DNA of 14,315 nucleotides from CAZYAK01 sp964645935 (GCA_964645935.1 CAZYAK010000036.1:1-14315); one strand, 5' to 3'. Positions 1 through 6,880 are shown, counted from the stretch's first letter. The notes: generated by a model not told the origin, from the sequence alone. A program made the numbers and translations.

Positions 1-31
1 ATGTACATCTGCTCGCTGACATCACCGCTCG

Positions 32-100
32 CTCCTGTCCTCCCCTCCCCCGATGCCATGGGACTCGCCCGTGCGCCAAGGGGGGAGGAAGCCGCAGGAG
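32..100 (+). repeat. Long hairpin upstream of the first gene
   Basis: CTCCTG (32-37) is complementary to CAGGAG (95-100), and CCTCCCCC (44-51) to GGGGGAGG (81-88). This gives a stem of about 14 pairs with a C/T-rich 5' arm and a G/A-rich 3' arm. The 3' arm contains the AGGAG (96-100) that would serve as ribosome-binding site for the gene at 109, so the fold would hide it. The polypurine/polypyrimidine arms resemble the intergenic repeat elements further along, but no clear 9-nt phase is visible. Nothing else was recognised in 1-108. Confidence 0.4.
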
Positions 101-108
101 ACATGCAT

Positions 109-360
109 ATGGCACTTTTGATCCGCATCACGTACTGGAATGGTTGGACCTGGTGGGCCAAGCCCGTTGAGGCGACGAAGACCCTCACCATCCCGGACGG
201 CCTCGTCTGGGACAAGAAGGTCGAGACCAGCGACAGCGCCATCACCGTCCGCGTCCGGTGGGGCGCGACCGCCGACAGGCTCGGCATCGGCAACGGCCTC
301 GTCGTGGAGGTGCCGGGCAACCGGCTCATCAGCGCTGACGTCGAGGAGGTCGTCGCGTGA
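109..360 (+). CDS. Small hypothetical protein, 83 aa
   Basis: I do not recognise this protein. The start at 109 is chosen because AGGAG (96-100) lies 8 nt upstream, one of the few Shine-Dalgarno-like sites in the window; ATG 103 and ATG 58 are in-frame alternatives. Codons are strongly G/C-ending like the neighbours, which supports real coding. The N-terminus is rich in tryptophan (the motif WNGWTWW at residues 10-16). The rest looks like alternating beta-strand sequence with a central VRVRWG segment and an acidic end. There is no signal peptide, membrane segment or cysteine. It is followed by a GC-rich hairpin and then an independent promoter, so it is probably not part of the aromatic operon. 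Confidence 0.5.
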   Translation: MALLIRITYWNGWTWWAKPVEATKTLTIPDGLVWDKKVETSDSAITVRVRWGATADRLGIGNGLVVEVPGNRLISADVEEVVA

Positions 361-369
361 CCTGCGGCA

Positions 370-400
370 GCCCCCTCTATCCATTTCGGGTGGAGGGGGC
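370..400 (+). terminator. GC-rich hairpin after the first gene
   Basis: GCCCCCTC (370-377) pairs perfectly with GAGGGGGC (393-400). Inner A-T, G-C and G-T pairs extend it to about 13 pairs around a five-base loop. It begins ten bases after the stop codon. Only GTTT follows at 404-407 rather than a T-run, so it is a weak or factor-assisted terminator at best. It separates the first gene from the aromatic operon promoter. Confidence 0.5.
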
Positions 401-421
401 GCCGTTTCGTGCCCGGGAATA

Positions 422-449
422 TTGACAATTCCGGCTTGCCGCCTAGACT
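422..449 (+). promoter_or_regulatory. Sigma70-type promoter of the aromatic operon
   Basis: A perfect -35 hexamer TTGACA (422-427) is followed after 16 nt by TAGACT (444-449), a 4/6 match to TATAAT. Expected transcription start is about 456-457, which is at or next to the ATG of the leader peptide (457). The leader peptide would therefore be translated from a leaderless or nearly leaderless mRNA. It lies just after the hairpin at 370-400 and just before the attenuator, as expected for the main promoter of the gene run starting at 652. Confidence 0.75.
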
Positions 450-456
450 TTAGCGG

Positions 457-537
457 ATGGCTTCCCGTTCTGCCGCACTGGCTCACCTGCACGCGTCGCC
501 CGCGGCTTTCGGGTTTACCGTCTATTTTTTCGCGTAA
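457..537 (+). CDS. Phe/Tyr-rich attenuator leader peptide, 26 aa
   Basis: ATG 457 opens a 26-codon frame ending in TAA (535-537). The last nine residues read FGFTVYFFA, from Phe at codon 18 (508) onward. That is four Phe codons and one Tyr codon, with tandem Tyr-Phe-Phe at 523-531 just before the stop. The E. coli pheA leader peptide has the same design, although the sequences are unrelated. The stop codon is 7 nt before the antiterminator arm (545), so a ribosome terminating here would cover that arm while one stalled at the aromatic codons would leave it free. No Shine-Dalgarno is present, consistent with the promoter -10 ending 7 nt upstream. A chance frame is possible, but its position between promoter and terminator makes that unlikely. 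Confidence 0.8.
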   Translation: MASRSAALAHLHASPAAFGFTVYFFA

Positions 538-544
538 GCACACA

Positions 545-581
545 CCTCTCTGCGGCCACGCTCCATGAGCGCCCAGAGAGG
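545..581 (+). promoter_or_regulatory. Antiterminator hairpin of the attenuator
   Basis: CCTCTCTG (545-552) is fully complementary to CAGAGAGG (574-581). Inside, GG (554-555) can pair with CC (572-573), and CGCTC (559-563) with GAGCG (567-571) around a CAT loop. This structure uses up the whole 5' arm of the terminator stem (569-574) and two bases of its 3' arm (580-581), so the two hairpins exclude each other. An upstream segment GCCGCA (472-477) could pair with TGCGGC (551-556) and serve as the anti-antiterminator when the leader is not being translated. Confidence 0.75.
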
Positions 582-593
582 GCGCATTTTTTT
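569..593 (+). terminator. Intrinsic terminator of the attenuator
   Basis: GCGCCC (569-574), loop AGAGA, GGGCGC (580-585), then A and seven T (587-593). This is the only textbook intrinsic terminator in the window. It lies between the leader peptide and the first biosynthetic gene, whose ATG is 58 nt after the T-run. It should stop transcription when Phe and Tyr tRNAs are charged and the leader is fully translated. Confidence 0.85.
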
Positions 594-651
594 GCCCGAA
601 ATGGGCCGCGGGAAGAAACCCCGCATTCGCACTTCCTTCCTCCCCCTTCCC

Positions 652-1677
652 ATGCTCATCGTCCTCAAAGACAAGCACGACAAGGCACTCACAGCACACA
701 TCCAGCAACTGCTCTTGCAGCGCTACGGTCTGGATAGCCATCTCATCGGGGAGAACGGCCGCGTGCTGGCCGTCCCCGGCGACACCACCGCCGTGGAGGT
801 GGAGATCTTCGAGAACATCGAGGGCGTGAAGTCCGTCGACCGCGTCGATCGCCCCTACAAGCTCGCGAGCCGCCAGAAGAAGGACCGCACGGAGGTCGCG
901 CTGCGCCCGGGCAGCGGCTGCCTGCTCGGCAACCGCAAGCAGATGATTGTGATGGCAGGCCCGTGCTCCGTGGAGTCCGAGGGCCAGCTGGACGAGACGG
1001 CCGCGATGGCCAGGAAGCAGGGGGTGCAAGTGCTGCGCGGCGGCGCCTTCAAGCCGCGCACGGGTCCGTACGCGTTCAACGGACTTGGCGAGGAGGGCCT
1101 CAAGCTCCTCAAGAAAGCCGGCGAGAAGTACGGCATGGCCGTGATTTCCGAGGCCATGAACGAAGCCCAGGTAGACCTGATGCAAGACTACGTGGACATC
1201 GTGCAGATCGGCGCCCGCAACATGCAGAACTACGATCTGCTCCGCCGCGCCGGCAAGACCCGCAAGCCCGTCATGCTCAAGCGCGGTCTCGCGGCGACGC
1301 TGGAGGAGTGGCTCCTCGCCGCCGAGTACATCCTGGCTGGCGGGAACCCCGACGTGATCCTCTGTGAACGCGGCATCCGCACCTTTGAGGAGGAAGTGCG
1401 CTTTACGCTCTGCCTGGGCTCCCTCCCGGCGCTGCGCGAGCTCACGCACCTGCCGATCGTGGTGGACCCCAGCCACGCCGCCGGTAAGGCGAGGTGGGTG
1501 GCGGACAACGCCCGCGCGGGCATCGCCGCGGGGTGCGACGGCCTCATTATCGAAATCCATCCCCGTCCCGAAGAGGCGCTCTCCGACGGTCCGCAGTCGC
1601 TCGACGCCGAGCACTGGGAAGACTGCATGAAGGGCATTCGTGCGGTGACAGCGGCGATGGGCAAGACCTTGGCGTAA
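652..1677 (+). CDS. aroF: DAHP synthase, type I-beta with N-terminal regulatory domain
   Basis: Condenses PEP and erythrose-4-phosphate to 3-deoxy-D-arabino-heptulosonate 7-phosphate, the entry step of the shikimate pathway. The 341-residue protein matches the Thermotoga-type enzyme (about 338 aa). It has an N-terminal ferredoxin-like/ACT-like domain (about 1-80, beginning MLIVLKDKHD), which in characterised relatives mediates feedback inhibition by aromatic amino acids, then a TIM barrel. Visible motifs: AGPCS with metal ligand Cys105, GGAFKPRTGPY (130-140), QIGARN (185-190), DPSH with His275, Glu301 and SDG with Asp312. An in-frame ATG at 565 is rejected as start because it lies in the terminator stem. 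ATG 652 begins the family's usual N-terminus. No Shine-Dalgarno precedes it; instead 632-651 is entirely C/T. First structural gene behind the attenuator, 9 nt before aroB. Confidence 0.93.
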   Translation: MLIVLKDKHDKALTAHIQQLLLQRYGLDSHLIGENGRVLAVPGDTTAVEVEIFENIEGVKSVDRVDRPYKLASRQKKDRTEVALRPGSGCLLGNRKQMIVMAGPCSVESEGQLDETAAMARKQGVQVLRGGAFKPRTGPYAFNGLGEEGLKLLKKAGEKYGMAVISEAMNEAQVDLMQDYVDIVQIGARNMQNYDLLRRAGKTRKPVMLKRGLAATLEEWLLAAEYILAGGNPDVILCERGIRTFEEEVRFTLCLGSLPALRELTHLPIVVDPSHAAGKARWVADNARAGIAAGCDGLIIEIHPRPEEALSDGPQSLDAEHWEDCMKGIRAVTAAMGKTLA

Positions 1678-1686
1678 CCTATACAC

Positions 1687-2727
1687 ATGCCCACCATCCC
1701 CCTCACCCTCCCGGCCCTCCCCGCACGCATCGTTCCGATCCTCGTGGACACGAACGCGTTGAACAAGCTCCCTCAGCTGCTGCCTTCGGACACCGACGGC
1801 ACGGTCGTGCTGCATGACGCAGCACTTGCGGATGTAGCGGCGCGCGTGTCCAACGCCATCAGCGCCAAAGGGTTGATCGCGGTGAAGAGTGGCGAATCCA
1901 GCAAGACCCTCGCGGAGACGCAGCGCGTCGTGTCGGAGATGCTGCGCCTCGGCGCCACTCGCAAGACCGTACTCGTCAACGTGGGCGGGGGGATGCTCAC
2001 AGACCTCGGCGGCTTCGTCGCCGCGGTCTTCATGCGCGGCATCCGCTACGTGCACGTGCCCACGAGCCTGCTCTGCATGGTGGACGCCGCGGTGGGCGGC
2101 AAGACCGGCGTGGACCTGGAGGAGACCAAGAACATCATCGGGGCCATCCACCACCCGCTGGCCGTGGTGTGCGACGTAGACCTGCTGAAGACTCTCCCCG
2201 ACACGCCGCTACGCGAAGGCCTGGTGGAGACCATCAAGATGGCCGCGATGCTGGACGCAGAGGAGTTCGCACGCCTGGAGGGCGATCTCGACGCCATCCT
2301 CCAGCGCGATCCTGCGGCCCTCGTCCGCTGCGTAGCGGAAGCCGTGCGTATGAAGGCGGAGGTGGTGGGCGGCGACGAGCGCGAGGACGGGCGTCGCATG
2401 TTCCTGAACTTCGGCCACACCGTGGGCCACGCGGTGGAGGCGATGTCGCGCTTCGCGATCCCCCACGGGCAGGCTGTCTCCATCGGCATGCGCGCGGAAA
2501 TGCGGCTCGCTGGCTTCGCGGATGCCGAGCGCGTGAACGCCCTGATGCGCCGTATGGGCATGCCGCTCGCGATCCCCACGGAGATGGACCGCGGCGCCCT
2601 CTGGGAACTGATGACCAGAGACAAGAAGAACGTGGGCGGCGCGGTCCGCATGGCGGTTCCCACGTCCCTCGGCACCGGCGAGATCCGCACCATCGAGCGC
2701 GGCGCGTTCCTGTCCCTTGCCGCATGA
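1687..2727 (+). CDS. aroB: 3-dehydroquinate synthase
   Basis: NAD- and metal-dependent cyclisation of DAHP to 3-dehydroquinate. The 346-residue length is normal for AroB. Motifs: GGGMLTDLGGF (100-110), a PTSLLCMVDAAVGGKTGVD block (125-143), and metal ligands inferred as Glu181 (in EGLVETIK), His244 (NFGHTVGHA) and His260 (HGQAVSIGM). The His244-His260 spacing of 16 matches the His271-His287 spacing of the Aspergillus AROM enzyme. The common bacterial GGGVVGD is GGGMLTD here. It starts 9 nt after the DAHP synthase stop with no Shine-Dalgarno. A TAACCT six bases before the ATG contains the previous stop codon, so it is doubtful as a promoter. It ends in an ATGA overlap with the EPSP synthase-shikimate kinase gene. 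Confidence 0.95.
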   Translation: MPTIPLTLPALPARIVPILVDTNALNKLPQLLPSDTDGTVVLHDAALADVAARVSNAISAKGLIAVKSGESSKTLAETQRVVSEMLRLGATRKTVLVNVGGGMLTDLGGFVAAVFMRGIRYVHVPTSLLCMVDAAVGGKTGVDLEETKNIIGAIHHPLAVVCDVDLLKTLPDTPLREGLVETIKMAAMLDAEEFARLEGDLDAILQRDPAALVRCVAEAVRMKAEVVGGDEREDGRRMFLNFGHTVGHAVEAMSRFAIPHGQAVSIGMRAEMRLAGFADAERVNALMRRMGMPLAIPTEMDRGALWELMTRDKKNVGGAVRMAVPTSLGTGEIRTIERGAFLSLAA

Positions 2728-4460
2728 CGGGCGACCCCATCGCCATCGAGCCCCTCACGCTGCCGTTTGACATCGCGCTGCCGATGCCGGGATCCAAGTC
2801 GCACGCCAACCGCGCCATTATTGCCGCATGCCTGGCCGACGGCGAAACCGTCCTCCAGCACGCCACCCCGTGCGACGACGTGGCACTCCTGGTACACAAC
2901 GTCCAGGCGCTGGGGTACGACGCGGAGTGGCTGGATGCACAAGCAGGAACCCTGCGGATTCGCGGCGGCATCCCACAGCGCGGAGGCTCTGCCCTGCTGG
3001 ATTGCGGAAATGCGGGCACGACGCTGCGCTTCCTGACTTCTCTGGCGTGCATCACTCCCGGGGACTGGACCGTCACCGGCGACGAGCGGATGCGGAGCCG
3101 CCCCATCGGGGACCTGGCGACTGCCCTGCGCGCGATCGGCGCCGATATCCAAGACACCGGCGGTTGCCCGCCCCTGCACATCCGCGGCAAGCGGCTCGCG
3201 GGAGGAGCGGTCTCCTTGGAGGCCTCCAAGAGCAGCCAGTTTTTAACCTCGCTCCTCCTCATCGGCCCCGCGCTGGAGAACGGCCTGGCCATCACGACTC
3301 CGACCGATCCTACATCCCCCACTTACATCGATCTCACGCAGCAAGTCCTCGCGGATTTCGGCGTGACGCTGCAGCGTGAAGCCCGGCGCTTCGCGGTTCC
3401 TGCACAGACCCTGAACGCGAATACCGCGTACGCCATCGAAGGCGACTGGAGTGCCGTGGGCGCGTACTTGATCTTGGCGGAGCTGACGGGGAGTCGTATC
3501 GACGTTCCCAACCTCTCCCCTGCGTCCAAGCAGGGCGACCGGCTCCTGCCGCAAGTGATCGCGTCCCTCCGGGGCGACGGCGACCGCACGGTGGACTGCA
3601 CGCCCTTCCCGGACCAGGCCATGAACATCGGCGTGCTGGCCGCGCACCGTCGGGGGACCACCACGCTCACGGGTGCCGCCAACCTGCGTTTGAAGGAGTG
3701 TGACCGGCTGGCCGTGCTCCGCACGGAGCTTGCCAAAACAGGCGTGGAGATCACGGAGCAACAAGACGGCCTCACCATCCACGGCAAGGCAACGCTGCGC
3801 CCCACGGAGTTTGACCCACACAACGACCATCGCATGGCGATGTGTTTTGCCATCTTGGGGTGCATGACCAAGGGCATCGTCATCCGCGATCCTGGGTGCG
3901 TATCCAAGAGTTACCCCCGCTTCTTTGAGGATATCCGGAGCCTGCGCGCCTCGCCCCGTTGCATGGCGATCGTGGGCATGCGCGGGGCGGGGAAGTCTGG
4001 CCTGGGACGAAACATGGCACGCAAGCTCAAGCTCACACACGTCGACACCGACCGCGTTTTCGTGGACGCGCACGGGCCCATTGGCGATTTCGTGCAGATG
4101 GAGGGGTGGGAGGCGTTCCGCGCCGAAGAGGAACGCATCGTGGCCGAGTGCCTCAAGCCCGGGCGGATCGTGTCGCTGGGCGGAGGCGCCATCGAGTCCG
4201 CCGCCACGCGTGGTCACCTCAAGCTCGATGCCCTCACCATCTGGATGCAGGTGCGTGAGCGCGACATCATCGAACGCCTCAAGGTGCTCAAGCGTCCGCC
4301 GCTCACGAACCTCACTCTGGAGGAGGAGGTGCCAATGGTTCTCTCCAAGCGCACGCCGCTGTTCCAGGAGGTGGCGTCGCTCACACTGCCACCGTCCATC
4401 CCCTTCGCGGGGCACGTGTCGTACCTCATCCGGAAGCTCAAAGCCCGATGCTCGTGGTAA
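2724..4460 (+). CDS. aroA-aroK: EPSP synthase-shikimate kinase fusion
   Basis: One 578-residue chain carries two enzymes. Residues 1-about 408 are EPSP synthase (shikimate-3-phosphate + PEP to EPSP): PGSKSHANRA with Lys25, GNAGTTLRF (95-103), RSRPIG (124-129), SSQFLTSLLL (170-179), Asp297 in FPDQAMN, Glu325 in RLKECDRL, and NDHRMAM (367-373). Residues about 412-578 are shikimate kinase (ATP + shikimate): P-loop GMRGAGKSG (418-426), Asp441 in DTD, FRAEEE with Arg466, GGG (486-488), RPPL with Arg524 and KRTPLF with Arg543. Only a few residues separate the halves and no stop or frameshift lies between. The start is the ATG overlapping the aroB stop. The residue equivalent to E. coli Pro101 is Phe103. 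Overlaps the next gene by 13 nt. Confidence 0.95.
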   Translation: MTGDPIAIEPLTLPFDIALPMPGSKSHANRAIIAACLADGETVLQHATPCDDVALLVHNVQALGYDAEWLDAQAGTLRIRGGIPQRGGSALLDCGNAGTTLRFLTSLACITPGDWTVTGDERMRSRPIGDLATALRAIGADIQDTGGCPPLHIRGKRLAGGAVSLEASKSSQFLTSLLLIGPALENGLAITTPTDPTSPTYIDLTQQVLADFGVTLQREARRFAVPAQTLNANTAYAIEGDWSAVGAYLILAELTGSRIDVPNLSPASKQGDRLLPQVIASLRGDGDRTVDCTPFPDQAMNIGVLAAHRRGTTTLTGAANLRLKECDRLAVLRTELAKTGVEITEQQDGLTIHGKATLRPTEFDPHNDHRMAMCFAILGCMTKGIVIRDPGCVSKSYPRFFEDIRSLRASPRCMAIVGMRGAGKSGLGRNMARKLKLTHVDTDRVFVDAHGPIGDFVQMEGWEAFRAEEERIVAECLKPGRIVSLGGGAIESAATRGHLKLDALTIWMQVRERDIIERLKVLKRPPLTNLTLEEEVPMVLSKRTPLFQEVASLTLPPSIPFAGHVSYLIRKLKARCSW

Positions 4461-5800
4461 CCCTGCCCCTATCGGCTGCCTCCGACCCGCTCGCGTTCGC
4501 GCTGCGGGCCAAACAGACGGGCGCGCAGGTGCTGGAGATCCGCGGAGACCTCACGCCCGACGTCGCCACGTTCGTCTCGCCCCTGCCACTGCTCGTCTCG
4601 CCGCGCGGGACGGGAGCAGCTCTGATCGAACGCTTGGAGCCAGCAATGGTCGACCTGGAGGAGCAGGAGAACCTCAACCTCCCGAAGAACGTCACAACCA
4701 TCCGCAGCTTCCATGACTACACGGGTACACCCATAGACCTGGGAGAGATCGCCAACCGACTGCTGGCGCTCCAGCCCAACATCCTCAAGATCGCGGTAAC
4801 CATCTCGTCGTATGCAGACCTGTCACGCCTACTCGCGCTGCAAGACCAGCTCCCGCAGAAGCAGAAGCGCGTGCTCTTGGGGATGGGCCCGATGGCACAC
4901 CTCACGCGACTGCTGTCGCCTACACGCAACGCCCTCACATACACCTTTTTCAAGGGCACAGAGCCCGCCGCGCCCGGGCAGGTGGGCATCGAGGCCTACG
5001 CCGACCTGTTGCAGGTCCGAACGCCCGCGCTGTACGGCATCCTCGGCGGGGAGCAGGTGTCCCAGAGCCTCAGCCCACTCATCCACCGGACGCTCTTCAA
5101 GCGCCACACGGTCGATGCGCTCTACGCCGCGTTCCCGTGCACGGATTTGGAAGACGCGTGGACGCAGCTCACCGCACTCGGCGTGCGGGGTTTCTCTGTG
5201 ACGGCACCGTGGAAGCGGGACATCGTGCAGAAGATGGACAGGCTGCACCCGCTGGCCGAAGAGCTGGGCGCCGTGAACACCGCCGTCCTCAAGGGCGGCA
5301 AGTGGACCGGCCACAACACCGACGTGACGGGACTCCTGGAAGCATACGACTTCTCAGACAAGGGTGTCGCCATCGCCGGCTCCGGCGGAGTGGTGCCCTC
5401 CGTCATCGCTGCGGCGCGGCATGCCGGAGCACGGACTATTACCGTCTACGCACGCAACCCCGACGCCGCGGCGGAGCTCGGCGACCGCTTTGAGGTAGAT
5501 GCCGGGGACCTGGAGCACCTCAGGGCGGCGTCCCCCGACCTTCTGGTCTGGGCGGCCTCGGGCGATCCGGAGGTGGCCATCCCCCCGGCCCGGCCAGGCG
5601 CCGTGGCCGTGGATCTGCGCTACGGCAGGCAGACAGGGTTCTTGCAAGAAGCTGGCGCCATGGGCTACGAGCTCCAAGACGGCATGTCCATGCTCCTCCA
5701 CCAGGCCCTCGCGCAGTTTGGCCTGTTCACGGGTATCGAACCCACCGACGCCGATCTCCGAGCTCTCGTCTCCCTCCTCCCCTCCTCCCATGGCCGCTAA
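4448..5800 (+). CDS. aroDE: 3-dehydroquinate dehydratase (type I)-shikimate dehydrogenase fusion
   Basis: A bifunctional 450-residue enzyme arranged as in plants and Chlamydia. Residues 1-about 190 are a compact type I dehydroquinase: LEIRGD (29-34), catalytic His89 in SFHDYTGTP, Schiff-base Lys114 in LKIAVTI, Arg154 in HLTRLLS, and an APGQV end (175-179). Residues about 195-450 are shikimate dehydrogenase: SQSLSPLIH (205-213), catalytic Lys256 in VTAPWK, GAVNT with Asn277, GHNTD with Asp292, a nucleotide loop GSGGVVPS (311-318) and Gln419 near the end (MSMLLHQALAQFG). The loop differs from the common GAGGAAR form, but YARN (334-337) supplies an arginine where NADP specificity is set. Starts inside the end of the aroA-aroK gene (13-nt overlap) and overlaps aroC by 11 nt, so translation is probably coupled. 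Confidence 0.93.
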   Translation: MLVVTLPLSAASDPLAFALRAKQTGAQVLEIRGDLTPDVATFVSPLPLLVSPRGTGAALIERLEPAMVDLEEQENLNLPKNVTTIRSFHDYTGTPIDLGEIANRLLALQPNILKIAVTISSYADLSRLLALQDQLPQKQKRVLLGMGPMAHLTRLLSPTRNALTYTFFKGTEPAAPGQVGIEAYADLLQVRTPALYGILGGEQVSQSLSPLIHRTLFKRHTVDALYAAFPCTDLEDAWTQLTALGVRGFSVTAPWKRDIVQKMDRLHPLAEELGAVNTAVLKGGKWTGHNTDVTGLLEAYDFSDKGVAIAGSGGVVPSVIAAARHAGARTITVYARNPDAAAELGDRFEVDAGDLEHLRAASPDLLVWAASGDPEVAIPPARPGAVAVDLRYGRQTGFLQEAGAMGYELQDGMSMLLHQALAQFGLFTGIEPTDADLRALVSLLPSSHGR

Positions 5801-6794
5801 CTCCTTCGGAGACCTGCTCCGCATCACCACCTTCGGCGAGTCGCACGGACCCGCACTTGGCGTCGTCATCGACGGCTGTCCGCCGGGGATCGCTCTCGCT
5901 CTGGAGGACTTTCTTCCTGAGCTCGCTCGGCGCCGCCCCGGGCAGAGCGCGGTGACGACAGCACGCAAGGAGGACGACGCCCCGGAGATCCTCTCTGGTG
6001 TCTTTGAGGGCAAGACCACGGGGATGCCCATCGCCGTGATCGTACGGAACACCTCCCAACGGTCCGAGGATTACGAGAAGCTCCGCACCGAGTTCCGCGC
6101 CGGCCACGCGGACCGGACCTACGCCGACAAGTACGGTCACCGTGACCATCGCGGCGGCGGACGGTCCTCCGGGCGCGAGACCGTGGCGCGTGTCATCGCG
6201 GGCGTCGTGGCCCGAAAGCTCCTGCCAAAGGAGACCCGCATCATCGGGCATACGACCAAGATCGGCCCACACGAAGCCAAGGCTTTCCAACCCAAAGCCA
6301 TCGAGGAGAACACCATGCGTTGCGCCGACCCGGAGGTCGCCAAGACCATGGAAGCACACGTGCTACAGCTCAAGGCCGAGGGGAACTCCGTCGGCGGGTT
6401 GATCCACGTGCGCGTGGAACACCCCCCAAAGAACCTGGGCGATCCGGTCTTCCGCAAGCTCAAGGAGCGCTTGGCGGACGCTGTCATGAGCATCGGTGCC
6501 GTGACGGGCTTCTCGTACGGCGCGGGGTTTCGTACGGCGGAGATGCAGGGCCAGGAGTATGTGAAGGACCCCGAGAACTTCGGCGGCATACTCGGTGGCA
6601 TCTCCACGGGGGAGGATCTGATCCTCACCGTGAGCATAAAACCCGCGTCCTCCGTGGGCGAGGTGGCCAAACAGGGCCGCCACGACCCGTGCATCGTGCC
6701 CCGCGTCATCCCCGTGGTCGAAGCAATGGTGGCCCTCGTACTCGCCGATTGTATTCTTCTGCAGAGGGCGTACGGCGGAGGCGTTAGGAATTAG
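5790..6794 (+). CDS. aroC: Chorismate synthase
   Basis: Anti-1,4-elimination of phosphate from EPSP to give chorismate, needing reduced FMN. All three family signatures are present: GESHGPALGVVIDG (16-29), HRDHRGGGRSSGRETVARV (117-135) and RHDPCIVPRVIPVVEAM near the C-terminus. At 334 residues it is slightly shorter than most relatives (about 350-390). ATG 5790 is the only start that keeps the canonical N-terminus (NSFGDLLRITTFGESHG); it lies 11 nt inside the aroDE gene. The 21 bases before it (5769-5789) are all pyrimidine and there is no Shine-Dalgarno. This closes the tightly packed first part of the operon. Its final codons already belong to the first arm of a repeat hairpin (6779-6869). 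Confidence 0.95.
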   Translation: MAANSFGDLLRITTFGESHGPALGVVIDGCPPGIALALEDFLPELARRRPGQSAVTTARKEDDAPEILSGVFEGKTTGMPIAVIVRNTSQRSEDYEKLRTEFRAGHADRTYADKYGHRDHRGGGRSSGRETVARVIAGVVARKLLPKETRIIGHTTKIGPHEAKAFQPKAIEENTMRCADPEVAKTMEAHVLQLKAEGNSVGGLIHVRVEHPPKNLGDPVFRKLKERLADAVMSIGAVTGFSYGAGFRTAEMQGQEYVKDPENFGGILGGISTGEDLILTVSIKPASSVGEVAKQGRHDPCIVPRVIPVVEAMVALVLADCILLQRAYGGGVRN

Positions 6795-6869
6795 GCCGTA
6801 GGACGTAGAGCGCCCGATTACGTCCGTACACGCACACCAACCGTCTACCCCCCTAACAGCCTAACGCCT
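6779..6869 (+). repeat. Intergenic inverted element with 7-nt phased units (element A)
   Basis: The 5' arm holds four contiguous heptamers of form GNNNTAG: GCGTTAG, GAATTAG, GCCGTAG, GACGTAG (6781-6808). The 3' arm carries four CTA-led units at 6845, 6853, 6861 and 6868, spaced 8, 8 and 7. AGGCGTTAGG (6779-6788) pairs perfectly with CCTAACGCCT (6860-6869); TTAGG (6791-6795) with CCTAA (6852-6856); GTAGA (6805-6809) with TCTAC (6844-6848). The aroC stop codon TAG (6792-6794) is itself part of a unit. No T-run follows. It separates aroC from the chorismate mutase gene and may end or insulate transcription. Confidence 0.7.
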
Positions 6870-6874
6870 ACCTT
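6869..6874 (+). promoter_or_regulatory. Possible -10 box for a leaderless chorismate mutase mRNA
   Basis: TACCTT (TANNNT form) sits exactly six bases before ATG 6881. No -35 match is visible at the usual spacing. It is listed because the same geometry recurs before the aminotransferase, rsmA and the methyltransferase. Alone it is weak evidence. Confidence 0.3.
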
Positions 6875-6880
6875 CTCGCC

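Noticed and set aside
1675..1680. TAACCT six bases before the aroB ATG as a leaderless promoter
   Set aside because: The TAA is the aroF stop codon and aroB follows by 9 nt inside an operon, so the match is probably coincidental.
22..2154. A 710-codon open frame on the minus strand
   Set aside because: It lies antisense to aroF and most of aroB, whose motifs are unmistakable. Its His/Arg/Ala-rich translation has no recognisable domain; long antisense frames are common in GC-rich genes.
2169..2723. Upstream extension of the EPSP synthase frame
   Set aside because: This part is the out-of-frame shadow of aroB; the ATGA overlap at 2724 gives the natural start of the EPSP synthase domain.
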